DNA of 54,583 nt from an uncultured Gemmatimonadota bacterium (GTDB lineage Bacteria; Gemmatimonadota; Gemmatimonadetes; Gemmatimonadales; Gemmatimonadaceae). The stretch covers positions 1 through 54,583 of the forward strand of contig CAIVZZ010000023.1 of the NCBI GenBank assembly GCA_903910555.1, written 5' to 3'. Shown piece after piece: positions 1 to 8,935 of the stretch (within the stretch, counting starts at the first letter, position 1; every line of letters begins with the position of its first letter). The notes below the pieces were generated by a model. The model did not search any database. It had not been told where the DNA came from and saw nothing but the letters and a program-made list of their open reading frames with translations. Both the position numbers and the translations under genes were made by a program.

Positions 1-42
1 CTGAAAATCCGCGTGTCGGGGGTTCAATTCCCTCCCTGGCCA
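1..42 (+). tRNA. tRNA-Phe(GAA), 3' part only
   Basis: The window opens inside the anticodon loop. The first seven bases form a CTGAAAA loop with anticodon GAA, followed by the 3' anticodon stem, a five-base variable loop, a T arm (GGGGG, TTCAATT, CCCTC), the 3' acceptor strand CCTGGCC and discriminator A at 42. The 5' half lies left of the window. No CCA is encoded, because ACTTCG follows, so a CCA-adding enzyme is needed. The identity rests on the anticodon position and on close similarity to bacterial tRNA-Phe from the anticodon to the variable loop. Confidence 0.88.
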
Positions 43-82
43 CTTCGATAAACAGTTGACGCGTCACCAGTTGGAAAAAGCG

Positions 83-107
83 ACGGCCACCTTTGCGGTG
101 GCCGTTT
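83..107 (+). terminator. Intrinsic terminator after tRNA-Phe
   Basis: A perfect 9-bp stem, ACGGCCACC paired with GGTGGCCGT around a TTTGC loop, is followed by a short T run. It lies about 40 bases after the tRNA end and before the first protein gene. It fits a rho-independent terminator for the tRNA, although the T tract is short. Confidence 0.65.
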
Positions 108-232
108 CTATTGAGATGCCCACGCAACCGTTCCCGCGCCCGCCACGAGTCCTATTGACATTCTATACGAGCAAGGCAACCATCTTCACATATCGAATGT
201 CTATAGGAAATCACAACCGACCCGAGGTTTGC

Positions 233-850
233 ATGATGCGGATACAACGGATTGTTGCGGTACTGATCGCGCTGACAGCAGTGTCGATCCCTGCGGCCGC
301 CCAGCGGATGACCGGTGCGCATCCGACTGGAGCCATTCCCAGCCCCGAGCTCCTGGACACCACGAGTCTCTTCAACTCCCGTTTCGCCAAAGTCGGCGAC
401 GATCTGTTCATCGCCGGACAGCCCACGGAGCGCGGGCTGCGTGAGGCGAAGGCGCGCGGCGTCACGACGATCGTCAACCTGCGCACCCCGCCGGAGATGG
501 CGCGCGTCGGCTTCGACGAGGCGGCGCTCGCCGCGCAGCTTGGAATGACCTACGTCTACCTCCCGGTGCGCGGCGACAGCGCGATGCCGTACGCGCCGGC
601 GACGGTCGCGCGTTTCGCCAACACGATGGAACACGCGAACGGAAAAGTCCTGCTGCATTGCACGGTGGCGTGGAGAGCGAGCCACCTCTGGGCGGCGTAT
701 CTCATCACGAACCGCGGCGTTGATGTCCCTGCGGCGCTGGCGAACGCGCGCGCGATCAACCTGGGTGACGCCGACCCGCGCATGTCCGGCCGGCAGCCCG
801 TCGAGCAGTTTCTCGACCGGGATCTGCCGCAGCTGAAGCGCGCTCCGTAA
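233..850 (+). CDS. Secreted DSP-like (DUF442/BLH-type) phosphatase family protein
   Basis: The product is about 205 residues. It starts with a signal peptide ending near IPAAAQ, so it is probably periplasmic. The remainder resembles the dual-specificity-phosphatase fold of the DUF442/beta-lactamase-hydrolase-like group: a FIAGQPTERGLREAKARG segment, then IVNLR, then the putative P-loop HCTVAWRAS near two thirds of the length. The Cys-to-Arg spacing is CX4R, as in the HCxSGxR loops of that group, but the usual Gly is Ala. Activity is therefore uncertain. ATG at 233 is chosen because GAGG sits just upstream and the signal peptide begins there; an open frame extending to 56 would cover the terminator. 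It is a single gene closed by a strong hairpin. Confidence 0.75.
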   Translation: MMRIQRIVAVLIALTAVSIPAAAQRMTGAHPTGAIPSPELLDTTSLFNSRFAKVGDDLFIAGQPTERGLREAKARGVTTIVNLRTPPEMARVGFDEAALAAQLGMTYVYLPVRGDSAMPYAPATVARFANTMEHANGKVLLHCTVAWRASHLWAAYLITNRGVDVPAALANARAINLGDADPRMSGRQPVEQFLDRDLPQLKRAP

Positions 851-873
851 ACCGCGCGGCGCGACGCACGGCG

Positions 874-911
874 ACAAAACGCCCGCCCACACGATGGCGC
901 GGGCGTTTTGT
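874..911. terminator. Strong bidirectional hairpin terminator
   Basis: ACAAAACGCCCGC at 874-886 pairs perfectly with GCGGGCGTTTTGT at 899-911. The stem is 13 bp with A and T tracts on opposite sides. It follows the phosphatase gene by 24 bases. Confidence 0.85.
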
Positions 912-956
912 TATTCTTCGGTCCGCGCAAAACGCTTTTCTTTTACCGAGATTCGC

Positions 957-1250
957 ATGGCCACGAAACTCAAGTCGGAACGTCCGGATCCCAAGCGCCC
1001 CGGTGTCATGCTGCCGGCGCAGCAAGTTGTTCGCGACATTCATGGCTATCTCGTCCGGGTCACGCAGCTCGGCCTCTACATACGGAAGAGCGGGACGCGC
1101 CTCGAAGTCGGGCCGTTTGATTTTGGCGCCCTCTATCAGGACGGTGTGCAGCGCGCGGCCGGACTCGCTCCGGTGAAGCCCCGGAAGCCGGTGCGAAAGG
1201 GTGCGACCACGGTAAGCCGCGGGCTCCTGCAGACGGGACGCGGACGCTAA
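957..1250 (+). CDS. Small conserved-looking hypothetical protein
   Basis: A 97-residue basic protein that I do not recognise. The start is set at ATG 957 (MATKLKSERP). The frame is open further upstream, but that part covers the preceding terminator and has no coding look. The middle (VVRDIHGYLVRVTQLGLYIR) looks like a small folded domain. The C-terminal third is rich in Lys and Arg (PVKPRKPVRKG). There is no signal peptide or membrane segment. It stops 14 bases from the convergent AsmA-like gene. Confidence 0.6.
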   Translation: MATKLKSERPDPKRPGVMLPAQQVVRDIHGYLVRVTQLGLYIRKSGTRLEVGPFDFGALYQDGVQRAAGLAPVKPRKPVRKGATTVSRGLLQTGRGR

Positions 1251-1264
1251 CGTCGGGCCGCCCG

Positions 1265-2002
1265 CTACTTCTTCCCGCCGAACAAACCTTTCACGGCATC
1301 GCCGGCTTTCTTCACGCCTTCCGCCGCCGCGGCACCGGCGGTGCCGCCAGCTTTCAGCGCCGCCTGAGTGGATGCGCGAACAATGTCGCTGGTCACGGCT
1401 TTCATCATCACGGTTGCGAGCTGATCAGGCGTCACACCGTTCTCGCGGGTGCCGATGTCGCTCAACTCAATTGGCGGCAAAGGAATCTTCAGCGCCGCGA
1501 CTCCCGCACCAAGACGCACCACGCCGTTGGTCACGCGGAAGTGCTTCAGTTCGATCTTGATCGGCTTGCCATTCTTCGCGACGGCCTGCGGTGCCGCCGA
1601 CCCACCGCCTGCCTTCTCGATATTGGCAAGCAGGTCGCTGACGTTGCTGGAAACAAACTTGGTTTCGTAGTCGAACTCCGGCGCCTCGATATCGACGTCG
1701 TTGATGACGATATGATCGCCGTAGAGGGATTTCGGCACGATCGACACGTGCACTTTCCGAACGGCCACGAGGTCTGCGTCGCTCCAACCCGCCGGGTTGC
1801 CGAGCACAAAACCGTGCAGCGTGCCGCTGCCGCTGAACGGCGAAATGTCCGCGCTCGACAGTGCGACTTTCGTGTTCGTAAGCTTAGGCGCGAAATTATT
1901 CACGCCGCGCGTGACGATCGAACCGACAAAGAATGACGCGACCACCAGGGCGATGACGCACGCACCGAGAATGCTGCCACCGGCAACAAGAAGCTTTTTC
2001 AT
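1265..2002 (-). CDS. AsmA-like membrane-anchored protein
   Basis: A 245-residue protein with one N-terminal membrane helix (residues about 4-27) and a periplasmic remainder. The segments KVALSSADISPFSGSGTLHGFVLGNP and VHVSIVPKSLYGDHIVINDVDIEAPEF follow the beta-strand pattern of the AsmA/DUF748 group, which is associated with the cell envelope and lipid transport. It is much shorter than true AsmA (about 600 residues), so the family call is by resemblance only. The C-terminus is Ala/Gly/Lys rich and could be a flexible tail. It is transcribed alone, and the leader before the ATG is short with no clear Shine-Dalgarno sequence. Confidence 0.65.
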   Translation of the reverse strand: MKKLLVAGGSILGACVIALVVASFFVGSIVTRGVNNFAPKLTNTKVALSSADISPFSGSGTLHGFVLGNPAGWSDADLVAVRKVHVSIVPKSLYGDHIVINDVDIEAPEFDYETKFVSSNVSDLLANIEKAGGGSAAPQAVAKNGKPIKIELKHFRVTNGVVRLGAGVAALKIPLPPIELSDIGTRENGVTPDQLATVMMKAVTSDIVRASTQAALKAGGTAGAAAAEGVKKAGDAVKGLFGGKK

Positions 2003-2033
2003 GGCACAATATTAAATGCCTGCACGACGCAAA

Positions 2034-2060
2034 ACAGGGCCGTGCTCAGCGCGGCCCTGT
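2034..2060 (-). terminator. Terminator for the minus-strand GGDEF locus
   Basis: ACAGGGCCG pairs with CGGCCCTGT around a 9-base loop. Read on the minus strand it is followed by TTTTG. It lies 28 bases past the end of the broken diguanylate cyclase gene and resembles the terminator at 3073-3103. Confidence 0.8.
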
Positions 2061-2088
2061 CTTGTAATCGGCTGCGTGTATTTTTACA

Positions 2089-2925
2089 TCACGCGAACGC
2101 GTATCCGGATCCGTCGCGCTTCGCCCGGTACATCGCGGCATCTGCGCTCTTGGTCAGCGCGTCGGCCGTTGTTCCATCCTTCGGGAACATCGCTATTCCA
2201 AGACTTGCCTGGACGTTTACGCTGATCGCACTGTGCGGGTCACCCACATCGCACGGCACTTGAATCGCTTTGATGATCTTTTCAGCGACGACCGTGATGT
2301 CAGCGTCGGTTTTCGGATCCATCACGAGACAAAGGAATTCGTCGCCGCCCTAGCGGCTGACGGTGTCGTCGGCGCGAGTCGCTTCCGTGAGCCGTTCTGC
2401 AATCGCTCGCAGAACGGCGTCGCCGGCCGTGTGGCCGTGCAAATCATTGATTCCCTTGAAACAGTTCACGTCGATGAACACGACCGCCAGTTTCCAGTCG
2501 TGCCGCGTGGCCAGCGCCAATCCATGTTCGAGACGGTCGCTGAACAGCGTACGATTCGGCAGACCGGTAAGCGGATCGTGGAGCGCGGCGTGATGATCCG
2601 CCTTCCCACGTTCGGTGGCCGCAGCCAGCTGATCTTCCAATACGTGCCGCTCTTTCACCTCACCCTTCAGCGCGACATTCACAACGGCGAGTTTCTCCGA
2701 CGCATCCTGAACCTTGGTCTCGACCGCCTCGCTCTTCTGCAACGCAGCCTCAACGGCCGGTTGCGCACTATGAACCGCGATTTCGTGCTTGAGCGCCGTG
2801 TTGACCGATGAAAGCTCCTCTGCGGATTCTTCCACGAGAACCTTCACGTGCTCGCTTTGTCCGAGCGCGTTCGTCAGCGCATGCGCAGGACGCCTTGGAG
2901 AATCGAGTTGTTGTTCGGACTTCAT
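2089..2925 (-). pseudogene. Diguanylate cyclase (GGDEF) interrupted by an in-frame amber stop
   Basis: One reading frame encodes an N-terminal coiled-coil-like region (residues about 20-105, Glu/Ala/Lys rich) and a GGDEF domain with LHDPLTGLPNRTLF, FIDVNCFKGIND and GHTAGDAVLR. The codon immediately before GGDEF is TAG (2350-2352 on the plus strand), so the order is RADDTVSR, stop, GGDEF. The frame is unchanged on both sides, and the C-terminal half continues normally to YRAKRDGSGYAFA. The RxxD inhibitory site is kept five residues before GGDEF. Many cyclases have Tyr or Leu at the stopped position, one base change from TAG. Without readthrough the 191-residue product lacks the active site. 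A sequencing error is also possible. Confidence 0.85.
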
Positions 2926-3072
2926 TTACCCTTCCACGATTTTCACGAGTGATCGAGCTCGCTGCTGAGCCTCATGAAGAGTGCAGTTCGACGCATCTTT
3001 AGGCCATCACACGAATGGGCGACGAATCGACCTAATCGGTCTAATCCGTCGGGATGTTCACTGCTCAAAGCA

Positions 3073-3103
3073 AAACGGGGCCGTGCTTAGCACGGCCCCG
3101 TTT
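3073..3103 (-). terminator. Terminator of the metzincin gene
   Basis: AAACGGGGCCGTGC pairs perfectly with GCACGGCCCCGTTT around a TTA loop. The stem is 14 bp, and a T run follows on the minus strand. It lies 22 bases downstream of the metalloprotease stop. The 200 bases between 2926 and 3125 hold this hairpin and otherwise only the upstream region of the broken GGDEF gene. Confidence 0.85.
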
Positions 3104-3125
3104 CAGCTACATAAAACAGTCGCGT

Positions 3126-5720
3126 TTATTTCTTCGGCTCGAGCGCCTCGCCAATCCGGTGCTCCGCATTTTCCAAATGCATGCGCGTCTCACGATCGGC
3201 GGCCTTCCCGGCGGCTGCGTGAAGCTCGGCCTTCAGCGTGACCAACTGACCGCGCACCTGCGATCTCGCATCTTCTGACAGCGCCCCACCGGCCGCATTG
3301 CCGCGACCACCGCCACCAGCCGGTGCTGCGGCTGCTGCCGCAGGTGGATTCACCATACGATCCATCGTCGTGATGTAGCTCATCTGCAGATCGCGGCGAT
3401 ATGGATCGATCTTCGCGTTTGAAGCGAGTTCTGACCACACGCCCTTCCGCACATCGTCGAGCATTTCCGTGAGCGAATACACGTCGCCGGCGTTCTTCGC
3501 GGCCGCCTCGCCGTCGAGCAGGCGGTTCAGACGCGCTTCCTGCAGCAACGCGTTCAGTGTGCGGCTCTGCGCGTTTCCGATGCGTGCGAGCATTCCACCA
3601 ACTTCAACGCGCGCCGAAATCTCCGGACGAATGAGATACGTCGGCGTCTTGAAAACCTTCTCATTCAGGAACTTCACCGCTTCGGCCTGACGCGCCTTTG
3701 AAAGCGCCTCGTACACCGGGCCCGGCTGGCTCCCCGACTTGTAGTGCGCCGTTCCGCCGCCAACGACGGTCACGACATGGCCGGCCTCGGTCGCCCACTG
3801 ACCAATCACGCGATCGTACAGATCCTTCGTGAGCTCGTTGTCTTCCATCGGCCGCGTACCCGCCGCGGAGACGTAACCCAGCACGCGCTCGATGTTCTTG
3901 AAGCCGAGTCCGGTCGACTTCACCGGATCCGCATCGCCGACTGCTTCGCTCTGCGTGCCGTACTGGCCGAACGCGTTACCGGCCGAGAAGCGATACCACG
4001 GCACCGTGTCCTGCACGCGCGTCCACTGCTCGAGGACTGCCTTGTCGTTGGCGAGCGAATGCGGGCCGGGGATTTCCTTGTAGCCCCATGCGATCGTGTA
4101 CTTGTCCCATGGACCGATGCGCGGAACGATATCGGCAACAGCGAGATGATCTTCGGGCTGCGCGACGTAGTTCATGCGCGAGTAATCCATGATGCTCGGC
4201 GAGTGGCCCATCTTGTGCTCCCACGTCGCGCTGCGTGCGCTGTCCGCGGGATAGAGTGAGCTGCCGATCTGATCGTGCTGCAGCCCAATTGTATGACCGA
4301 TCTCGTGTGCGACGCCGAACTCGATCAACCGGCCCATCAGCGAATCCGGGAACGGAATCGCGCGGGCACGCGGGTCGACCTGTGCCGCTTGCGAGAAGTA
4401 CCAGTACTGCATGAGCTCGAGCAGGTTGTGAAAGATTCGCGACGAGCCGTTCAGGATTTCTCCCGTGCGCGGATCCGAAACGTGCGGGCCAACCGAGTTC
4501 TCGACCGTAGATGCGAGCCAGCGCACCATCGTGTGGCGAACATCTTCCGGCGACCAATCCGGATCGTTTGCCGGCGGATCGGCGGCGATGATGCCGTCTT
4601 TGAATCCGGCTGCTTCGAACGCGACCTGCCAATCGGTGATCGCTTTGCGGATGTACGGCTTCCACTGCTCGGGCGTCGCCGGATCGACATAGTAAACGAT
4701 CGGCTTCTTCGGATAGCAGAGGTTTCCTTCTTTGCGATCCGAGCATTCCAGGCGCCAGCGCGTGATGTACACGTGCGTCTCTGCGCGCTGCTGGTCTGAA
4801 CCAAAGTCGACCGTGCGATTCGAGAAGAATCCGATGCGCTCGTCGGCTTTGCGCGTCTGCATCGGGTGTTCCGGCAGACGAACCAAACTCCAATGTGCGA
4901 CGACGCTCTCTGCGAGCGGCGGTCCGCCAGCAGCGGCGGCACCACCACGTCCACCGCCTGCCGCAGCACCATTGCCGGCCGGAACGCCGGTCTGCGTCGC
5001 TTCGATCTCGACGTTCTCCGGGAACGCGGCCACGTGCTCGATGTATGAGCGCGTCGCGTCGATCGTTCCGCGAATCGCGGCGATCTCGGGAACGGCCGTC
5101 GTGAAGAGCCGGGTGACATCAATGACGGCCGAGCTATCCGGGCCGTAGGCTTCGATGTTGAAGACCGCGATGACCGGGCCGTTGTTGGCGCCCTGCACGG
5201 CCTTGTAAACCGAGAGCGTGGTGTCCGCAGAAATCGCGAATGAAATCGAACGGAGAATGACACGGTTCCCGTTGCGCTCCCAATGCAGCGCGCGCTCGCC
5301 GAACTCATCGCCGGCGTAATCGCCGAATCCACCGCCGGTCGGCGTCGGGTTCTGCGCCGCGGCGCGGGCGAAGCGTCCGACGATCAGCATGTCCTTGCCG
5401 AACTCGCGCGCCGGAATCTCGAAGTAGGTGAGGTCGTTGAGCTGGTGCACCGCAAAGAGACCGCGCTTGGTCTTCGCCTCTGCCGTGATTACACGGTTGT
5501 ACGGACGCGGACGGGCTGGCGCCGCTGCACCACGACCACCACCACCGCCTCCGGTGGAATCAGCCGCGGCACCGCCGCGACCACCACCCTGTGGTGCCTG
5601 GGCAACTGGCTGAGCGGCCGGTACGGGCGCTGGAGTCGGAGTGGGTGCGGGCACGGGCGCCGCAGGTGTGCAGCTGGCGACAAGTGCCGCGGCAACGAGT
5701 AAGCCGATTCGACGTGGCAT
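3126..5720 (-). CDS. Lipoprotein zinc metalloprotease, DUF5117/DUF4953 metzincin type
   Basis: An 864-residue exported protein. The N-terminus has a lipobox-like VASC after a short hydrophobic segment (residues about 5-16), then a Pro/Ala/Gly-rich linker to about residue 75. A DUF5118/DUF5117-like region follows. The zinc site [11 protein letters not shown] starts at residue 472 and fits HExxHxxGxxH. The Met-turn [10 protein letters not shown] comes about 40 residues later, as expected for metzincins. The remainder matches the DUF4953 style. It probably degrades proteins or peptides at the cell surface or in the periplasm; the substrate is unknown. It is a single gene, divergent from the isochorismatase-like gene. 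The glycine-rich stretches are low complexity. Confidence 0.88.
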   Translation of the reverse strand: MPRRIGLLVAAALVASCTPAAPVPAPTPTPAPVPAAQPVAQAPQGGGRGGAAADSTGGGGGGRGAAAPARPRPYNRVITAEAKTKRGLFAVHQLNDLTYFEIPAREFGKDMLIVGRFARAAAQNPTPTGGGFGDYAGDEFGERALHWERNGNRVILRSISFAISADTTLSVYKAVQGANNGPVIAVFNIEAYGPDSSAVIDVTRLFTTAVPEIAAIRGTIDATRSYIEHVAAFPENVEIEATQTGVPAGNGAAAGGGRGGAAAAGGPPLAESVVAHWSLVRLPEHPMQTRKADERIGFFSNRTVDFGSDQQRAETHVYITRWRLECSDRKEGNLCYPKKPIVYYVDPATPEQWKPYIRKAITDWQVAFEAAGFKDGIIAADPPANDPDWSPEDVRHTMVRWLASTVENSVGPHVSDPRTGEILNGSSRIFHNLLELMQYWYFSQAAQVDPRARAIPFPDSLMGRLIEFGVAHEIGHTIGLQHDQIGSSLYPADSARSATWEHKMGHSPSIMDYSRMNYVAQPEDHLAVADIVPRIGPWDKYTIAWGYKEIPGPHSLANDKAVLEQWTRVQDTVPWYRFSAGNAFGQYGTQSEAVGDADPVKSTGLGFKNIERVLGYVSAAGTRPMEDNELTKDLYDRVIGQWATEAGHVVTVVGGGTAHYKSGSQPGPVYEALSKARQAEAVKFLNEKVFKTPTYLIRPEISARVEVGGMLARIGNAQSRTLNALLQEARLNRLLDGEAAAKNAGDVYSLTEMLDDVRKGVWSELASNAKIDPYRRDLQMSYITTMDRMVNPPAAAAAAPAGGGGRGNAAGGALSEDARSQVRGQLVTLKAELHAAAGKAADRETRMHLENAEHRIGEALEPKK

Positions 5721-5828
5721 AATCTGGAATGAGAGAACGGTAAATGTGTTGCGCGATTCGTCTCCGCGGGTGCGGAGCCCGAGGATAACATGTGTGAAAA
5801 TGAGCGGTTGTGATAGTAGAGTTCAGGT

Positions 5829-6404
5829 ATGCCAGAACTCTCGATCGACCCCAAAACCGCCGCGCTCGTCCTGATCGATCTGCAAAACGGGATCACGCGC
5901 ATGTCGACGGCTCCGCACAGCTCGGCCGACGTGATCTCGAGAGCGGTACGGCTCGCCGATGCATTTCGTTCGCGCGGCTCGACCGTCGTGCTCGTCCGTG
6001 TCGCGTTCGCCGCCGACGGCAGCGATCGCGTGAAGACGCCCATCGACGCCCAGCAGCCCCCCATGACGCCGACCGCCGACTGGTCGGATATCGTCGTGGA
6101 CCTTGGGCCCAAGCCAGGGGACGTCATCGTCACGAAGCATCAATGGGGTGCGTTCTATGGCACCGAACTCGATCTCCATCTCCGGCGCCGCGGAGTCAAG
6201 ACGATCGTGATCGGCGGCATCTCGACGAACTTCGGCGTGGAATCCACGGCTCGCGATGCCTACGAACGCGCCTTCGCGCTGGTATTTGTCGAAGACGCCA
6301 TGGCCGGCAGGAACGGCGACGAGCACGTGTTCGCAACGAAGAACATCTTCCCGAGGCTGGGGCTTGTCCGTTCGACGGAAGACGTACTCGGAGCGCTCGG
6401 CTAG
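5829..6404 (+). CDS. Isochorismatase-fold protein, YecD-like, without catalytic Cys
   Basis: The 191 residues resemble E. coli YecD along the whole length, including LVLIDLQNGI, KHQWGAFYGTEL and GGISTNFGVESTARDAYER. In the cysteine-hydrolase family the triad is Asp, Lys and Cys. Asp (in LIDLQ) and Lys (before HQWGAFYGT) are present, but the Cys position is Gly (TNFGVEST), as I recall it is in YecD. Cysteine-based hydrolysis is therefore unlikely and the reaction is unknown. The protein is cytoplasmic, with no signal peptide. It is transcribed divergently from the metzincin across about 108 bases. Confidence 0.85.
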   Translation: MPELSIDPKTAALVLIDLQNGITRMSTAPHSSADVISRAVRLADAFRSRGSTVVLVRVAFAADGSDRVKTPIDAQQPPMTPTADWSDIVVDLGPKPGDVIVTKHQWGAFYGTELDLHLRRRGVKTIVIGGISTNFGVESTARDAYERAFALVFVEDAMAGRNGDEHVFATKNIFPRLGLVRSTEDVLGALG

Positions 6405-6496
6405 CCGCAGGCTGCGAGCGGAACGCCTGTGACACCTCCGAGTAAGAAAGAGGTATTCGAGGGTGAAGGCGCGAACGTCAGCAGACGACTACACTC

Positions 6497-7897
6497 ATGC
6501 AAATGAACGGAATAGCCATTTCACATCGACGCGTACGAGCCATCGTCTCGACGGGCTTGGTGGCACTCGCGCCCGCTGTGACCGCAGCCGTTCCGGCACA
6601 TGCGTTCGCCGGCTCCCCCACAGCGCACACTGCGGGCGACACGATTCAGGGAATCGTGTTCGACAGTCTGCTTCACCAGCCGATCCCGAACGCCACCGTT
6701 CAGGCAGATGCCGGTGCAGTCACGACGATGACCGACCGCGAAGGCCGCTTCACGCTGATCTCGCCGACGCCCATCCACCGCGTCACGGTTTTTCACGATT
6801 TTCTGGATCGCAGCGGGCTGGGAAGTCTCCAAGCCGACGTGACGGAGAAAACCTCGCGATCGATGATGATTCTGTCGACGCCGTCAATCGCCACAATCTG
6901 GGCGCGACTGTGCCCCGGCAAGGATCTCGTAAAAGGACGCGGCGGAATCGTGTACGGAACGGTCCGCGCGGCCGACGGAAAAACGCGGCTCTCCGGCGCA
7001 CAGGTCCGCATCAGCTGGGATTTCAACGCGATCGGCGCAACGGGCGCTGCCGCGCGCACGTCGGATTCGAAATCTGATTCGACGGGCACTTACTACGCGT
7101 GCGGGACGCCTCCGAACGTCAACGTTTACGTGCTCGGCTACTCCTCGACGCTCCGCTCAGGCGCACTCACCGTGCCCGGCGACACACTGCCGATGCGCCG
7201 CGTCGATCTGGTGCTCGGCGAGTTCGGAAAAACGGCAACGATCCACGGCGTGGTGCGCGGGCCGACGCAGAATCCGATTTCCGGAGCAAGTGTCGATTTG
7301 ATCGGAACCGACGCGACGGCAAAAACGGACGCGAACGGCCGCTTCACGCTGACGCTCGCGCCCACGGGATCGCGCACGATCGAGGTCAGGACGATCGGAT
7401 TCGCACCGCTCTTTCAGCCGATCGCCGTCCTCGAGAACCAGAACGACGAGGTCCCGGTCACGATGCTTGCGACGGCGCTCCCCGGCGTGAACGTCACGGG
7501 GAAGCAGAACGTGTCGCTGCTTCAGCTCGACTTCGAACAGCGCAAACGCGAAGGATTCGGCACGTTCAAAGACTCGACGGAGATCGTGAAACACACATCG
7601 ATCCGTTCGGTCTTTCAGGGAATTCCGTCGCTCGTCATCACGGGTATCGACGCGACGTCGTTCGCGCTGTTCACGCCGACGATGTCGATCACGAACAATC
7701 CCGTGGGCGGCTGCCCGGCGAACATTTACATCGACGGTAAGCCTTCAGACACCGGCGTACTCATCTCGCTGGCGAAAGAACAGATCGCCGCGATCGAGGT
7801 GTACATCCGCCAGGAGTTTGCGCCCGCGCAGTATCTGATGCTCGGCAACAATTGCGGCGTGGTGCTCGTCTGGACGAAGCTGCAGTTCAAGCGCTGA
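6497..7897 (+). CDS. Secreted protein with carboxypeptidase-regulatory-like domains and a plug-like C-terminus
   Basis: A 466-residue exported protein with an N-terminal signal peptide (residues about 10-35; the start may be ATG 6497 or 6503). It carries two clear beta-sandwich modules and one weaker one of the CarboxypepD_reg type: IQGIVFDSLLHQPIPNATV...DREGRFTL, VYGTVRAADGKTRLSGAQV...STGTYYACG and IHGVVRGPTQNPISGASV...DANGRFTL. The C-terminal 100 residues (GCPANIYIDGKP, then AAIEVYIRQEFAPAQY) resemble the plug segment seen in TonB-dependent receptors, but no beta-barrel follows. It may be a surface or outer-membrane-associated adaptor; the ligand is unknown. Confidence 0.8.
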   Translation: MQMNGIAISHRRVRAIVSTGLVALAPAVTAAVPAHAFAGSPTAHTAGDTIQGIVFDSLLHQPIPNATVQADAGAVTTMTDREGRFTLISPTPIHRVTVFHDFLDRSGLGSLQADVTEKTSRSMMILSTPSIATIWARLCPGKDLVKGRGGIVYGTVRAADGKTRLSGAQVRISWDFNAIGATGAAARTSDSKSDSTGTYYACGTPPNVNVYVLGYSSTLRSGALTVPGDTLPMRRVDLVLGEFGKTATIHGVVRGPTQNPISGASVDLIGTDATAKTDANGRFTLTLAPTGSRTIEVRTIGFAPLFQPIAVLENQNDEVPVTMLATALPGVNVTGKQNVSLLQLDFEQRKREGFGTFKDSTEIVKHTSIRSVFQGIPSLVITGIDATSFALFTPTMSITNNPVGGCPANIYIDGKPSDTGVLISLAKEQIAAIEVYIRQEFAPAQYLMLGNNCGVVLVWTKLQFKR

Positions 7898-7918
7898 CAC
7901 GCGCGGGCCGCTGCGCGC

Positions 7919-8935
7919 CTACTCCACGCGCCGCTGGCGAAGTCCGAGATTGATGATGCGCTGCAGCAGTTCCGGATACGCCACGCCACCGGCTTTTGCC
8001 GCCGATGCGAATTCTTCGCGCTGCGCGATTTCCGGATTGGGATTGGCCTCGAGGAAATAAAAGTTTCCGTCGCCGCCGAGCCGGAAATCGATGCGCGCGT
8101 AGCCGCTTAGTTCGAGAATCTTGTAGATACGCTTGCTGACGTGCTCAAGAAACACCTTCTGTTCCGGTGTGAGCTCGGCTGCGCGAATGTCGATGCCGTG
8201 CCGCGCTTGATACTCGATATCGTGCTTCACTTTCGCCGTCGCGATCAGCGGCGCGTTGTCGGCGAGTTTCTCCGCGACAAGTTCCCATGCGGGGAACGCC
8301 ACGAGCCGCTCGTTGCCCATCACGCTCACGTAGAGTTCGCGCCCTTCGATGAATTGTTCGGCGATCGCGTCGGTGCCAACGCGCTCGTGAATGAAACGCA
8401 CCCGCTCGGCGAGTTTCTCATCGGAATCCACCACGGACGCCTGCGCGATTCCCACCGACGCGTGCTCGATGAGCGATTTCACGATCAGCGGAAAGGCGAG
8501 ACGCGGCGGCCGCTTCACCTTGCGGCCCATTGGAAACACCGCGAAATCCGGAACGCGAATGCGGTGGTACAGCAGCAGCTTCTTTGACAGCGCCTTGCCG
8601 CGCGAGATGATCATGCCGCGCGGATTGCATCCGGTGTACGGCACCTTGAGCAGCTCGAGAAAGCTCACGACGTTCTGGTCGAACAGCACCTCACCATGAA
8701 ATTCTTCGAGCAGGTTGAACACCGTGTGCGGCTTCCAGTCCTCGACGGCGTCGCGGATCGGGAGCAGTTCATACTGCACGCCGAGTACGCGCACCTCGTG
8801 GCCAATCGCGCGAAGGTGACTGACGACGTCGTATTCGGTTTTCCATACGTTGATCTCTTCTTCCGTGTGCCCTTCGAGCGAGTCGGGCGGCACGAGCTGC
8901 GGATGCATCAACGCGAGGATTCGAAGTTTCTTCAT
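7919..8935 (-). CDS. ATP-grasp ligase, D-alanine-D-alanine ligase-like
   Basis: 338 residues. The N-terminal half has a pre-ATP-grasp fold with HTVFNLLEEFHGE. The ATP-grasp core includes SKKLLLYHRIRVP, FPLIVKSLIEHASVGI, IAEQFIEGRELYVSVMG, YARIDFRLGGDGNFYFLEANPNPEI. The last holds the acidic metal ligands. D-Ala-D-Ala ligases have this arrangement, but the segments that fix D-Ala specificity are not evident and the protein is not near murein genes. It probably joins a carboxylate to an amine using ATP. Its start overlaps the upstream metallopeptidase stop by four bases (ATGA), so the two are translationally coupled. Confidence 0.82.
   Translation of the reverse strand: MKKLRILALMHPQLVPPDSLEGHTEEEINVWKTEYDVVSHLRAIGHEVRVLGVQYELLPIRDAVEDWKPHTVFNLLEEFHGEVLFDQNVVSFLELLKVPYTGCNPRGMIISRGKALSKKLLLYHRIRVPDFAVFPMGRKVKRPPRLAFPLIVKSLIEHASVGIAQASVVDSDEKLAERVRFIHERVGTDAIAEQFIEGRELYVSVMGNERLVAFPAWELVAEKLADNAPLIATAKVKHDIEYQARHGIDIRAAELTPEQKVFLEHVSKRIYKILELSGYARIDFRLGGDGNFYFLEANPNPEIAQREEFASAAKAGGVAYPELLQRIINLGLRQRRVE

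Noticed and set aside
2089-2925. Reading the TAG in the GGDEF gene as a pyrrolysine or suppressor codon
   Set aside because: Nothing in the window suggests such machinery; a point mutation or read error is simpler.
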